From contig NC_088708.1 in NCBI RefSeq assembly GCF_963576615.1, forward strand, positions 1,178,001-1,242,000: DNA of 64,000 nucleotides, given 5' to 3'. This document shows, in pieces, positions 53,990 to 64,000 of this stretch. The stretch's first letter is position 1. Each line of letters opens with the position of its first letter. Position numbers and translations under genes: made by a program. Below the pieces are notes generated by a model. That model was not told the DNA's origin. It searched no databases and saw nothing but the letters and a program-made list of their open reading frames with translations. The stretch comes from Watersipora subatra (lineage: Eukaryota > Bryozoa > Gymnolaemata > Cheilostomatida > Watersiporidae).

Positions 53990-56900
53990 GTATCTTTGCT
54001 TAGACTCTCCATCTTGTAATCTCTCTGATCCACACATTCAGTATGCCCTATAATTTTCCTTTGTGCTTCACGCCGTGTTTCTTGTTTCCTGCAATTAGAA
54101 CCGACATAGTTAACTCCTGTATGTTAGGTTTATAGCGCTGTTGACAGCATCAACTTTCCTGTAATACTTGTTAGCAGCATTTCTGAAATATAGCAGGATA
54201 ACCTTGTAGTTTTGTTGCCTTGCCTACGCATAATGTCTCTCAGTAACACTGCATAGTTAATCATGTACTCTCATCATCAAAGAGATACTTGTTGAAGAGA
54301 TGCCTTTACTCTTTTCATATCATTAAGAACAGGATGTTCTTAATGATATAAACTGCATTTTCTTTAGACCTGCTCCTTACACGCTTTCAATACATTTTGA
54401 GGAAAAGTTGGGTCTGGCCCTTCAAGTGAATACTAAACTTCAGCTAAGGTGCATTAGAGCATAAATGCATATCCATCAATCTTTCTATTCATGTATGTCA
54501 TTTCCACAGTCGTGTTGCACTAAGGTGGCAGCAGCTGTCTCTTAAGTCAGCTGGTAGCAAAGGCCCTAATATTAGCTCAGCAGATCAAAAATGTAAGCCG
54601 AGACCAGGAGACACACAAAGCTTGCTGAACTGTTTTAACAGGTTATATATATATGTAAAATCGGTTGGGTGTAAGTACATGTAAATATTAGATGACTGAA
54701 TGCACAGCTTTGCATGATCCATTGCTATAGTTTTCTAAAGGGTAGGTGAGCAACCCTACAAACACCAGCCAGTGCCCTTTCATTCCTTTATGTTCAACTT
54801 AGGATTATATAAGACACTAGCATTTTTGTTGGTGTAAGCTAGTGTAATATACTAATGAATACTAGAATTACATAACAGGAAGCTCTCTTTCATAGCATCT
54901 GAATGTTTAGCAATTTAGAGTAGACATTAACTGGCATAGTTTGGTGTGCACTGGTTTATGTCTCTGCTACCCTTTTCTGAATCGTTTCATCTCTCTTCTG
55001 GAAACTTAACAGCACCTTAATGACCTCACTAGCTGCCCTCGTAACAGCTTGCTGCCTCCTTCACTTTACCTGCCACTGCCTCAGCTGTTGTCGCTAGCGA
55101 TGGATCGTTCACGCCTGCATGGAAACGTGAATCGGTCATATTTACATGATGAAATGACTTGTTTCGACTCACCTGAAAGACTGTCAAATGAACCAGAGAC
55201 ACTGGGAGTATTCGCGACTGTCTGCTCTGGAGAGCCTCCTCTTCTTAGCACAAACAGATCTATCGTATTGGAAAGGGAAGATGATTACTATTTGTCCTGC
55301 AGTGACTCTGAGTCCTACGATTCCTTCAGTATTTCTTCAAGCCTTGTTGAGAATGTCTTGTGCAGCAGTCGGATGGCGGTAATGGTTTTATAGTGCTCTC
55401 TAAGCTCCCTTGTCTTATTTTTTTACTCTAGCTACATGGCATGTTTATGCACTAATGCCTCTAGAAAGGTCTGATATACCATAGTTCCTCTATAAATGAT
55501 CCAAAAGAACTAAGACCATCATTAATGCGACCATTAGAACTAATTTGGGTGACTTGGTCTGGTCTGTTGAGGCCATCTTGGTTTTTTATTGGATTATCAT
55601 GTAATTACACAGGTCCCGTTGAGCTTATTCACGCGAGTTCTTTGCTAATTTTACTTAATAGGCAGCAAAAGTGTTGATATGTGTGGTCCTGTCTGTATTT
55701 GAATGTTGGTCAGCAGAAGAAATGGACGTGGTCGACCGCTTGGCTCCAGCCTCGATCGTGCAGGCCGTGAGAAAACTGAGTGGTACACAAGAAGATATTG
55801 AGGCGGACCTCCAGCGGCCTCCACCCAATGAATACTTTCAGCAAATCCGCAAAGCCCAGCAACTTGAGGCAGCGGAGGTTTCCACTTCCCGCGGCCTCCT
55901 CCATGATATAAAGGATCACTTGAGTCCTGCCGGTATCGTTATTGGTGATGTCATTCGCAAACTTAGTAACGCTGACAGAACAGATGATGTTATAGAGTCA
56001 CAGACCGCGCGTCTTCAGAGGATACATGATGCTGCTATAGCTGAGCAAAACAGGAGGGGTGGTAGGATTGATGATGAAGAGAATTCCGAAGACTTGAATA
56101 CTCTCAACCTTGTGGCAGGCATCAAGGGGCGGTTTGGCGCGGCAGTCCGACGACTGAGTGCATATGAAGAAGATGCCAGAAATAAGCTGTCAGCCAGAGA
56201 GGCTTTTCGGTTTTTTCAACACACTGACAGCATACCTTCCGGACACACTCACTCTACTGATAGCAAATTGTCTCTTTCTAAAAAAAAGAAAAAGCGAACA
56301 TGGCGCGAAATTTTCTCAGGAAAACAGCAGGTGATTACCAAACCCAATCAAATCACAAGACGGTGCGTGCGAGGAATCAGATTGCAGCGTGTATGACAGC
56401 CACAACAATGCTGATTTTGTTTTTCCTTTCAACATGCATCTATTTCTAGCTAGCTGTCTATTCTCTACCTGTGGAATTTTAATAGCGTGTAAACATTGAT
56501 TCATCCAAAAAGTCACGTAAACTATTGTGTGACTTTTGGCAGCGATGTATTGTGTAAAAGCTCTTGCAAACTGTCTTCTTAGGAATCAGGTGACTCCAAT
56601 GTCTCACACCAGTCACAACACTCATCTGAACTATCACTCGAAGAGGACAAGGAGACAGTGAGAAGGGACAATGAGAGGATGGCCCTTGCGCAGCTCGAGA
56701 AATGTCGGGTAAGACACCATGGGAACCTTGCTAATCTTTGTGCTGATCAAAGTGGTTTGGGTGTCTGGTTGGTTATAGCATTGGTTCGATTAGTTCATTG
56801 TTGAAGAACTCTCTATTCAGTAAACTACTCACTACTCTCTCTATTCAGTGAACTACTCACAACTCTCTATTCAGTGTACTACTCACTACTCTCTCTATTC

Positions 56901-59900
56901 AGTGTACTACTCACTACTCTTTATTCAGTGAACTACTCACTACTCTCTCTATTCAATGAACTACTCACAACTCTCTATTCAGTAAACTACTCACTACTCT
57001 CTCTATTCAGTGAACTACTCACAACTCTCTATTCAGTGAACTACTCACTACTCTCTCTATTCAATGAACTACTTACAACTCTCTCTATTCAGTAAACTAC
57101 TCACTACTCTCTCTATTCAGTGTACTACTCACTACTCTCTCTATTCAGTGTACTACTCACTACTCTCTCTATTCAGTGTACTACTCACTACTCTCTATTC
57201 AGTAAACTACTCACTACTCTCTCTATTCAGTGAACTACTCACAACTCTCTATTCAGTGAACTACTCACTACTCTCTCTATTCAATGAACTACTCACAACT
57301 CTCTATTCAGTAAACTACTCACTACTCTCTCTATTCAGTAAACTACTCGCAACTCTCCACTCAGTGAGCTACTCACTACTCTCTATTCAGTGAACTACTC
57401 ACTACTCTCTCTATTCAATGAACTACTCACAACTCTCTATTCAATGAACTACTCACAACTCTCTATTCAGTAAACTACTCACAACTCTATTCAGTGAACT
57501 ACTCACTACTCTCTCTATTCAGTGAACTACTCACAACTCTCTATTCAGTAAACTACTCACTACTCTCTCTATTCAGTAAACTACTCGCAACTCTCCACTC
57601 AGTGAGCTACTCACTACTCTCTATTCAGTGAACTACTCACTACTCTCTCTATTCAATGAACTACTCACAACTCTCTATTCAGTAAACTACTCACAACTTT
57701 CTATTCAGTAAACTACTCACAACTCTCTATTCAATGAACTACTCACAACTCTCTATTCAGTGAGCTACTCACAACTCTATTCAGTGAGCTACTCACTACT
57801 CTCTCTATTCAGTAAACTACTCACAACTGAATTGGCTTTTGATATAAAAATACGATGTAGGCGAAATGAGGGCAGCCTCTAACTCACCACTAACCACTAT
57901 TCTTGGACATTCCATGAAGGTTTACTTGCAACAAAATTCACATTACAGTTTTTTGGTATCAAAAGATTCACCATGTCTTATTCTGCTGTGTTGTTAGTGC
58001 AAAATATGTGGAAATGTGGTTACAAGCTCTTAAAAGCTCAAAAACAAACAGTTAAACGCCATAGAAACGCCACATCACGAAAACGCCGTAGATTGGAATC
58101 CTATTCCAAAATGGCTCGAATGGGACATAGTTGAACACAATGGCTTCTGTTTACACTTTCATGCAACCTCATTCGTTGAATTACTTTCACAAATATACTT
58201 CACGCATTCAATAAAACCATGTCTATTGCCCTTACACATTTATTTCATCATCATTTTAATGCTGTCACTTTGAGCACTGATATTTCAAAACCTATTGTAA
58301 AAATTTGTTTAATTTTTCAACCTTAGTTCGAAGGAGTGCATATCATCCCCTGATAAACATGAAAAGCCTGTTGGAAACCTGTGATAGTTGAAAAATAAGG
58401 GCTTTCCGGTAGAACCCAAGTGTTTGTCATAAACTAGTGCTCTGTTTTATATTGAGCCTTTTATTAGCCTTTGATTTCATGTGATAACATCACGTGTCAA
58501 AATAATAACCATAATGTTTTCGTGATGGCTGCGATTAACTGTTCGTTTTTTAGCTTTTAAGAGCTTGTAATCACATTTCCACATATTTTGCACCTTCCAC
58601 ACAGCAGAGTAAGACATGGTGAATCTTTTGATACCAACTAACTGTAATGTGAAATTTGTTGCGAGTCAACCTTTAAACTCAGCTCTGCACTTAGTTGTTA
58701 TCATCTCCGTGATGCACTATTGTTGCATTTCTCTGCGCGTCTAACAGTCAGGAGCTCTGTACTATTTGAGTCTGAGTCTCTGATAGAGGCGAATGGCCGT
58801 TTGTTTATGTATCAGGGTCTCAATGATTTCACGCTCTATTTGAAGACGAGGAATGTGGCATTTGCTGTACGCACCAATGTAGCCTATGATGGATCTCTTG
58901 ACGATGATTCGCCGGTACACGGCTGCGCCGTTAGCTTCAGTGTGAAAGACTTCCTACACATAAAAGAGGTGAGCTTGCCTTAGCGCATCTGCTTCTAATT
59001 GCCAGCGATAGATCATTGATTTTAATTATGCAGAGTAATTGCTTTTTAGCTTTTCACAATCATTCCTTCTTAGTCTCCTCATCTTTCTTGCCTTTCTTTA
59101 CTTCTCTGTCTCCTTATTTCTCACATGCATCAGAGTTACAGCTTATTACCAGTCTGGGGTTGGTTCATGTCTTTTCTCTCTTGGATGGATGATGTCTCCC
59201 CTCATTTGTAGGGGTTTTGTGTCTCTTCGCGCTTGCTAGAATATTTCATTTCTCAGATGCTATGGATTACCTAGATATTAGCAATCTCCAAAATACTGAT
59301 GTTGATTAGAATGCTAGAATATGGCCGTGGGCTCGCTAAGCCTTAAACCCAGCACCGCCGCACTAATGCTATGGTCTGCTATAAAACTAAATGCGCCCAC
59401 ATTCTATTGATGTCAGTAGCTGACATATGCTAACGTTCACACCGCCTACAGTGGCTGTGCTGTTTTGCCCCCTCCATCATACATCGCATGGATAGTCATA
59501 AAAATTGTCGTATTCTTGTATCATGTGAATACTTGTAGGTTTGTGCTGAACAAATGAACAAATTGTGTTTACGCTGCTCCTACTTAGCAGGCCAAACTTG
59601 CTCATTGGATCTGAGTAGCTGGTCATGTAAATTAAGGTTATTTAATAAATCTCTATTCTCACGGCTCTACCAGCATTACCAGCTAGTTAGCCAGTTTCCT
59701 CTCTCAGCCATTTTATCATCTCATAGTTGTGGTTTTAATAGAAATGTTGGAGGGTAGTACCGGCTAGTAGATTCTTGGCTGCTCTACTAATTAGCAGCGC
59801 TATCTTACATGGCTAGGGCCACTATTAAAGTTTTATCCAGCACTGTCAATTGCATAGATGTATTCTTATCATAAAGGTTAGGTATTGTGAGTCAATACTT

Positions 59901-62114
59901 TTTGATTTTTTTTGCTATCGAAAATCTGGCTTCTAAATTGTTATTGCAAACAAAAACTGGTGCATGGTTGGCAACAGAACTGTATGATAGACAAAAGAGC
60001 CATGAGGCACACCACTTCTATTCGCACATATAATGTACACTTTTTATAACGTACACTCTTTTTGGAGTGCACCAGGTTGCTGGCATGCTTTTTGAGCACG
60101 TCTCACAATCTGGCTCACTTCCCAGCAGTCCTTGCAGCAAAGGTAAAGGCCCTATGCTAAAGTTTGTCGAGTTATAAAAACCGCGTTGGTTGATCACTCT
60201 CCTGATCATCACCAGCAATCATCTTTACTTGATCCGAAGCTGTTTGCTAATACTAACAAATGACAGATTGTATTGCTTTTTCAACCATCTCATTTATTAA
60301 TATTTTGGTAGGACTATTTTATTCATGTGCACTTTGGCTCGTTTAAGGTTGTCTTCTAAACAGAAGGGCATAGTTGGAGTGTTAATTCTTTCTTCCATCT
60401 ACTGTTAGATGTTGACATCAATTTGCCAATCTCTAAAGTAAACAGAAGTAATAAGAGATTTTAGTGCCAGTTTTAAATCTGGTTGGTTGGCTTGAAAGTA
60501 GGTTTCCTTTAGGTAGTTGGCAGATGTAAGTAGTGAAGATAGGTTTCCTGTAGGTGAATGGTAGGTGTAAGTAGTGAAGGTAGGTTTCCTTTAGGTAATT
60601 GGTAGATGTTAGTAGTGAAGGTAGGTTTCCTTTAGGTGATTGGTAGATGTTAGTAGTGAAGGTAGGTTTCCTCTAGGTGATTGGTAGATGTTAGTAGTGA
60701 GGGTAGGTTTCCTTTAGGTGATTGGTAGATGTTAGTAGTGAAGATAGATTTCCTTTAGGTAATTGATAGATGTAAGTAGTGAAAATAGATTTCCTTTAGG
60801 TAATTGATAGATGTAAGTAGTGAAGGTAGGTTTCCTTTAGGTAATTGGTAGATGTTAGTAGTGAATGTAGGTTTCCTTTAGGTGATTGGTAGATGTTAGT
60901 AGTGAAGGTAGGTTTCCTTTAGGTAATTGATAGAGATAAGTTTATGCTATTGAATATTATCCGTAATGACAATAAAGTTTATCAAAAGGTTAATCTAATA
61001 GTAGTAAGGGTTAATCTAATAGTAGTAAGGGTTAATCTAATAGTAGTAAGGGTTAATCTAATAGTAGTAAGGGTTAATCTAATAGTAGTAAGTGTTAATC
61101 TAATAGTAGTAAGGGTTAATCTAATAGTAGTAAGGGTTAATGCCTGGCGTAGCTATTAAGGTGTAATAGAGCCAAAATATTATAAATACTCAGCATCACC
61201 TCGTGTTTAAGGTGTAACATCACTTACAGCATCACCTCATGTTTAAGGTGTAACATCACTTACAGCATCACCTCATGTTTAAGGTGTAACATCACTTACA
61301 GCATCACCTCATGTTTAAGGTGTAACATCACTTACAGCATCACCTCATGTTTAACGTGTAACATCACTTACAGCATCACCTCGTGTTTAAGGTGTAACAT
61401 CACTTACAGCATCACCTCATGTTTAAGGTGTAACATCACTTACAGCATCACCTCATGTTTAAGGTGTAACATCACTTACAGCATCACCTCATGTTTAAGG
61501 TGTAACATCACTTACAGCATCACCTCATGTTTAAGGTGTAACATCACTTACAGCATCACCTCATATTTAACGTGTAACATCACTTACAGCATCACCTCAT
61601 GTTCAAGGTGTAACATCACTTACAGCATCACCTCGTGTTTAAGGTGTAACATCACTTACAGCATCACCTCATGTTTAAGGTGTAACATCACTTACAGCAT
61701 CACCTCGTGTTTAAGGTGTAACATCACTTACAGCATCACCTCGTGTTTAAGGTATAACATCACTTACAGCATCACCTCGTGTTTAAGGTGTAACATCACT
61801 TACAGCATCACCTCATGTTTAAGGTGTAACATAACTTACAGCATCACCTCATGTTTAAGGTGTAACATCACTTACAGCATCACCTCGTGTCAGTCGTTTC
61901 CCTGAATTCGACCATTTCAGAGTTGCCCGCTCAAGCTTTACATCGCACCCACTGTTCACGCATCTAGTCTTTTGTTGTAGAAGTACAATGATGATTGGTG
62001 GATAGGACGTCTGGTGAAAGAAGGATGTGATGTGGGTTTCATTCCAAGCCCTCCCAAGCTTGAAGATATCAGGCTACAACAGTCCATGGGTACTTCTCGC
62101 TCGACACCTAAAAT
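53865..62114 (+). CDS. CACNB: Voltage-gated calcium channel beta subunit (CaV-beta), N-terminal half; gene continues past the window
   Basis: CaV-beta subunits are cytoplasmic MAGUK-like proteins that bind the alpha-1 I-II linker and control channel trafficking and gating. Conserved exons are 56583-56708 ([20 protein letters not shown]), 58846-58968 ([27 protein letters not shown]) and 61981-62089 or 62114 ([19 protein letters not shown]). The last two form the SH3 core. Upstream exons 55100-55378 and 55662-56330 add 316 phase-compatible residues; 53865-53989 and 54510-54592 form a second phase-compatible 5' path. The variable HOOK region beyond about 62114 and the guanylate-kinase domain are not in the window. 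SH3 identity is near certain; the 5' exon assignments are inference from phase and position. Confidence 0.93.
54317..54349. repeat. Perfect 15-bp-arm palindrome
   Basis: atatcattaagaaca, three bases, then the exact reverse complement. Function unknown. Confidence 0.75.
54510..54592 (+). CDS. Candidate alternative second exon of CACNB
   Basis: 83 nt between a strong acceptor (catttccacag) and donor (AAAAT|gtaagc). Phase 2 in, phase 1 out; reads [20 protein letters not shown], then NISSADQK. Its phase-1 end fits the second of two acceptors of the next conserved exon (56590), giving K-C-DSNVS. Confidence 0.45.
54790..55050. repeat. Dispersed duplication, copy B (paired with 45862-46118)
   Basis: Matches copy A in the same orientation, 8.9 kb away. 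It ends 50 bp before the start codon at 55100, so it lies where the promoter or 5' UTR of this CACNB form would be. Confidence 0.88.
55100..55378 (+). CDS. CACNB: Candidate first coding exon of the long CACNB form
   Basis: 93 codons from [20 protein letters not shown] to SSRMA, acidic and Ser-rich in the middle ([20 protein letters not shown]), ending at GCG|gtaatg in phase 0. It joins exon 55662 in frame. No homology recognised; the role is inferred from phase and proximity. Confidence 0.55.
55662..56330 (+). CDS. CACNB: Long CACNB N-terminal exon with three 62-64-residue repeats
   Basis: 223 codons, acceptor acttaatag, donor CAG|gtgatt, phase 0 on both sides. An internal ATG at 55722 could serve as a start. 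Counting from it, the motifs [12 protein letters not shown] (9-20), [14 protein letters not shown] (69-82) and [16 protein letters not shown] (131-146) recur at 62-64-residue spacing, each followed by an acidic helix. The exon ends with a Lys-rich stretch [17 protein letters not shown], the kind of basic segment that precedes the conserved linker in CaV-beta proteins. [RK]-x-LS motifs resemble basophilic kinase sites (inference). Confidence 0.72.
56583..56708 (+). CDS. CACNB: CACNB conserved linker exon
   Basis: 42 codons: [20 protein letters not shown], then [20 protein letters not shown]. This corresponds to the vertebrate [20 protein letters not shown] segment. Acceptors at 56582 (phase 0) and 56589 (phase 1) are both usable. 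Donor CGG|gtaaga, phase 0. Confidence 0.9.
56808..57830. repeat. 26-28-bp minisatellite, about 38 copies, in a CACNB intron
   Basis: Irregular units of ctctctattcagtgaactac-tcactact and shorter relatives. Repeated open frames ([14 protein letters not shown]) are by-products. The frequent ctctctattcag resembles a 3' splice site, so the array is a string of acceptor-like sequences. Confidence 0.93.
57917..58673. mobile_element. 757-bp element with about 150-bp terminal inverted repeats, in a CACNB intron
   Basis: Left arm (aaggtttacttgcaacaaaa, ttggtatcaaaagattcacc, gcaaaatatgtggaaatgtg) is an imperfect inverted copy of the right arm ending gcgagtcaacctt. The middle is AT-rich and noncoding. 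Target duplication unclear. Family not identified. Confidence 0.8.
58846..58968 (+). CDS. CACNB: CACNB SH3 exon
   Basis: 41 codons: [20 protein letters not shown], then [21 protein letters not shown]. The 123-nt length and phase 0 boundaries match the vertebrate exon. Acceptor atttgaag, donor GAG|gtgagc. Confidence 0.97.
58969..60496. other. CACNB intron, unique part
   Basis: Nothing recognised before the 41-bp array. Confidence 0.5.
60497..60935. repeat. 41-bp minisatellite in CACNB intron
   Basis: About 10.5 copies of a unit such as tttaggtgattggtagatgt-tagtagtgaaggtaggtttcc, with scattered substitutions. Confidence 0.92.
60970..61142. repeat. 21-bp minisatellite in CACNB intron
   Basis: Eight copies of ggttaatctaatagtagtaa-g, nearly identical; open frame NLIVVRV is a by-product. 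Confidence 0.93.
61187..61893. repeat. 36-bp minisatellite in CACNB intron
   Basis: About 19.5 copies of catcacttacagcatcacct-catgtttaaggtgtaa, with a recurrent catgttt/cgtgttt variant. It ends 87 bp before the [10 protein letters not shown] exon. Confidence 0.95.
61981..62114 (+). CDS. CACNB: CACNB SH3/start of HOOK exon (3' boundary uncertain)
   Basis: Reads [20 protein letters not shown], then [16 protein letters not shown]. Acceptor ttgttgtag, phase 0. The donor may be ATGG|gtactt (end 62089) or AAAAT|gttagt (end 62114); the latter adds GTSRSTPK, reminiscent of the variable HOOK region. Confidence 0.93.
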
Positions 62115-62605
62115 GTTAGTAACATGTCTGGCCATTGGTTCAACTTGTAATATTTATGTTTGACTGTTTCATGAGGGCTTACACCCAGATCTTGCCAAGC
62201 TAGCATCCCAGCTGCTTCTCTCTTTTTATCCCGCGTAATCCAGTGAATAATTGGGTTTTCAGGTATTTTTTGTTTAAATAACTTTTTACGATTGAAAGTG
62301 GAGATTTTAAGAAATGTGTTACACATCTTGTTTCTTTTTCCCAAAAACTAGAAGATTTCGGCTTGAATCTTCTTCACTTGGCTTCGCCAAAACAGCAAAT
62401 GTTGTATATTTGCATTTTTACGATAAAAAATTAACTTTAGAACTGCCTGAAACATTTTTGGTTCCAAATAGCTAAACTCTGAGAAGATATATCTATAATA
62501 TTGATGATATCTACTGTCCCGTGAGTACATACTGTTTCCAGCAAGTGGAAACTACTGAATGGTCACTTTTTTGTTTGAATAGTGTTGGTTTGTCAATGGG
62601 AAAAT
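62115..62605. other. CACNB intron
   Basis: Nothing recognised. Confidence 0.5.
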
Positions 62606-63385
62606 CCTCTTTATGTACCACTAGTTTTGGTACCGCTAGTCATGGTACCACTAGTTTTGGTACCGCTAGTCTTGGTATCGTTAGTCTTGGTATCGTTAGT
62701 CTTGGTATCGTTAGTCTTGGTATCGTTAGTCTTGGTATCGCTAGTTTTGGTACCGCTAGTCTTGGTACCGCTAGTCTTGGTATCGCTAGTCTTGGTATCG
62801 CTAGTCTTGGTATCGCTACTTTTGGTATCGCTACTTTTGGTATCGTTAGTCTTGGTACCGCTAGTCTTGGTATCGCTAGTCTTGGTATCGCTAGTCTTGG
62901 TACCGCTAGTTTTGGTATCGTTAGTCTTGGTATCGCTAGTTTTGGTACCGCTAGTTTTGGTACCGCTAGTCTTGGTATCGCTAGTCTTGGTATCGCTAGT
63001 CTTAGTATCGCTACTTTTGGTATCGTTAGTTTTGGTATCGCTAGTCTTGGTATCGCTAGTCTTGGTATCGCTAGTCTTGGTATCGCTAGTCATGGTATCG
63101 CTACTTTTGGTATCGTTAGTTTTGGTATCGCTACTCTTGGTATCGCTAGTCTTGGTATCGTTAGTCTTGGTACCGCTAGTTTTGGTATCGTTAGTCTTGG
63201 TATCGCTAGTCTTGGTATCGCTAGTTTTGGTACCCCTAGTCTTGGTATCGCTAGTTTTGGTACTGCTAGTCTTGGTACCGCTAGTTTTGGTATCGTTAGT
63301 CTTGGTATCGTTAGTCTTGGTATCGTTAGTCTTGGTATCGCTAGTCTTGGTATCGTTAGTCTTGGTATCACTAGTCTTGGCTGCT
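62606..63385. repeat. 15-bp minisatellite, about 52 copies, in CACNB intron
   Basis: Unit ggtatcgctagtctt with variants at a few fixed positions (ggtacc, gttagt, gttttg). Five-codon period without stops gives open frames over 280 codons in two plus-strand frames and shorter ones on the minus strand. None is a gene. Confidence 0.95.
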
Positions 63386-64000
63386 AAAGCTATAAGAGGA
63401 ATGAAACAATTTGTGTTTACCTAAAGGATTCAGCAGTTTGCACTGTGCCGATTTGGACTGGTGTTTTGAAATGCCAAGTCATCGGTTAGTCGGCTTTTGG
63501 CAAACAAGCTTGTTTACCATCAGAGTACCTGCTTATCGTTATCGAAATTCCATAACTTGTTCAGTCTTGAAAATTCAAGTGCACTCACTCACAATTCTAG
63601 TTAGAAATATTAATGAGTATTGCCTGGTCAGGTAGATGCGAGTAAATATATATTACTTACTATTTAGACTGGGCAAGGATTGGATCTCACGAACAACTCT
63701 GTCACTCCAATTGGTCAGCCCCTACATTTTTGGTGATTTGATAGCTTTCTAACGTTTTACCGTTTCGATTAGCGCAGTTCTTCCAGTTTAAATAGGTGAC
63801 ACTCTTCCTCATCAATTAGTCATCTGATAAGATAAATGTCCTGTTCCCTGTCATCTCGAGTGTGATCATGTGTTATATAAGATAAAAGGTTGCAAGCAAG
63901 TCTATTTATAATGATAACAAAAACTAAAAAATCTAATTCTTATCGTTAGTGTCGTTTATAGCTTTGTCTATGTTCAAATATTTAAAACAACGATCTTGTT
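63386..64000. other. CACNB intron at the right edge
   Basis: No guanylate-kinase or HOOK exon recognised. Confidence 0.5.

Noticed and set aside
62521-63424. Open frames of 280-288 codons (LGIAS and VLVSL repeats) and minus-strand frames
   Set aside because: By-products of the 15-bp array in a CACNB intron.
1-64000. tRNA and rRNA genes
   Set aside because: Looked for by eye; no cloverleaf with B-box consensus or rRNA-like sequence was recognised.

Overview
This 64 kb window is eukaryotic genomic DNA. It is AT-rich, its protein-coding genes are split by spliceosomal introns, and it carries DNA-transposon MITEs, one non-LTR retrotransposon fragment and an unusually high load of minisatellites. 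The gene content (WASHC5/strumpellin, FAM221B, a voltage-gated calcium channel beta subunit) shows a bilaterian animal. The overall style suggests a lophotrochozoan invertebrate such as a mollusc or bryozoan, but the species is not determined. All homology statements rest on recalled family sequences; no search was run.

Layout. (1) 1-30386, minus strand: WASHC5. I place 24 coding exons whose splice phases all agree. They give 1,095 residues, which equals human strumpellin (1,159) minus one internal exon of about 46 residues not found between 7131 and 1334 and the last about 18 codons lying off the left edge. Its introns hold ten tandem-repeat arrays: a 55-bp satellite of 4.1 kb, a 28-bp satellite of 1.4 kb, a 1 kb GATA-rich decamer array and seven smaller ones. 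Intron 3 contains a pogo-like MITE with a second foldback MITE nested inside it. (2) 30486-31496, plus: a 5'-truncated LINE reverse transcriptase with an intact frame, about 100 bp upstream of the WASHC5 start. (3) 34374-38038, plus: FAM221B in seven coding exons. (4) 38343-39221, minus: a single-exon, tail-anchored protein of unknown function, convergent with FAM221B. (5) 39762-42191, plus: an unrecognised gene whose long exon is cut by one in-frame TAA, although coding sequence, a phase-matched terminal exon and a polyA signal follow. (6) About 42.3-53.8 kb: intergenic DNA with several MITE-like elements and a dispersed duplication. (7) 53865 to past the right edge, plus: the calcium channel beta subunit, with a long N-terminal region of three copies of a 62-64-residue repeat, then the conserved linker and SH3 exons. 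The guanylate-kinase half lies outside the window.

The main observation is that several minisatellites are built from exon-intron junctions. In WASHC5 intron 8 (donor), intron 12 (acceptor) and intron 19 (donor), and in FAM221B intron 4 (donor), the repeat unit carries the last or first 10-22 coding bases together with the splice site, so the array is a row of duplicated splice sites. A fifth array directly abuts the intron 18 donor.

The genes show no sign of a shared pathway. WASHC5 acts in the WASH complex on endosomes, the calcium channel beta subunit acts on plasma-membrane channels, and the function of FAM221B is not established.
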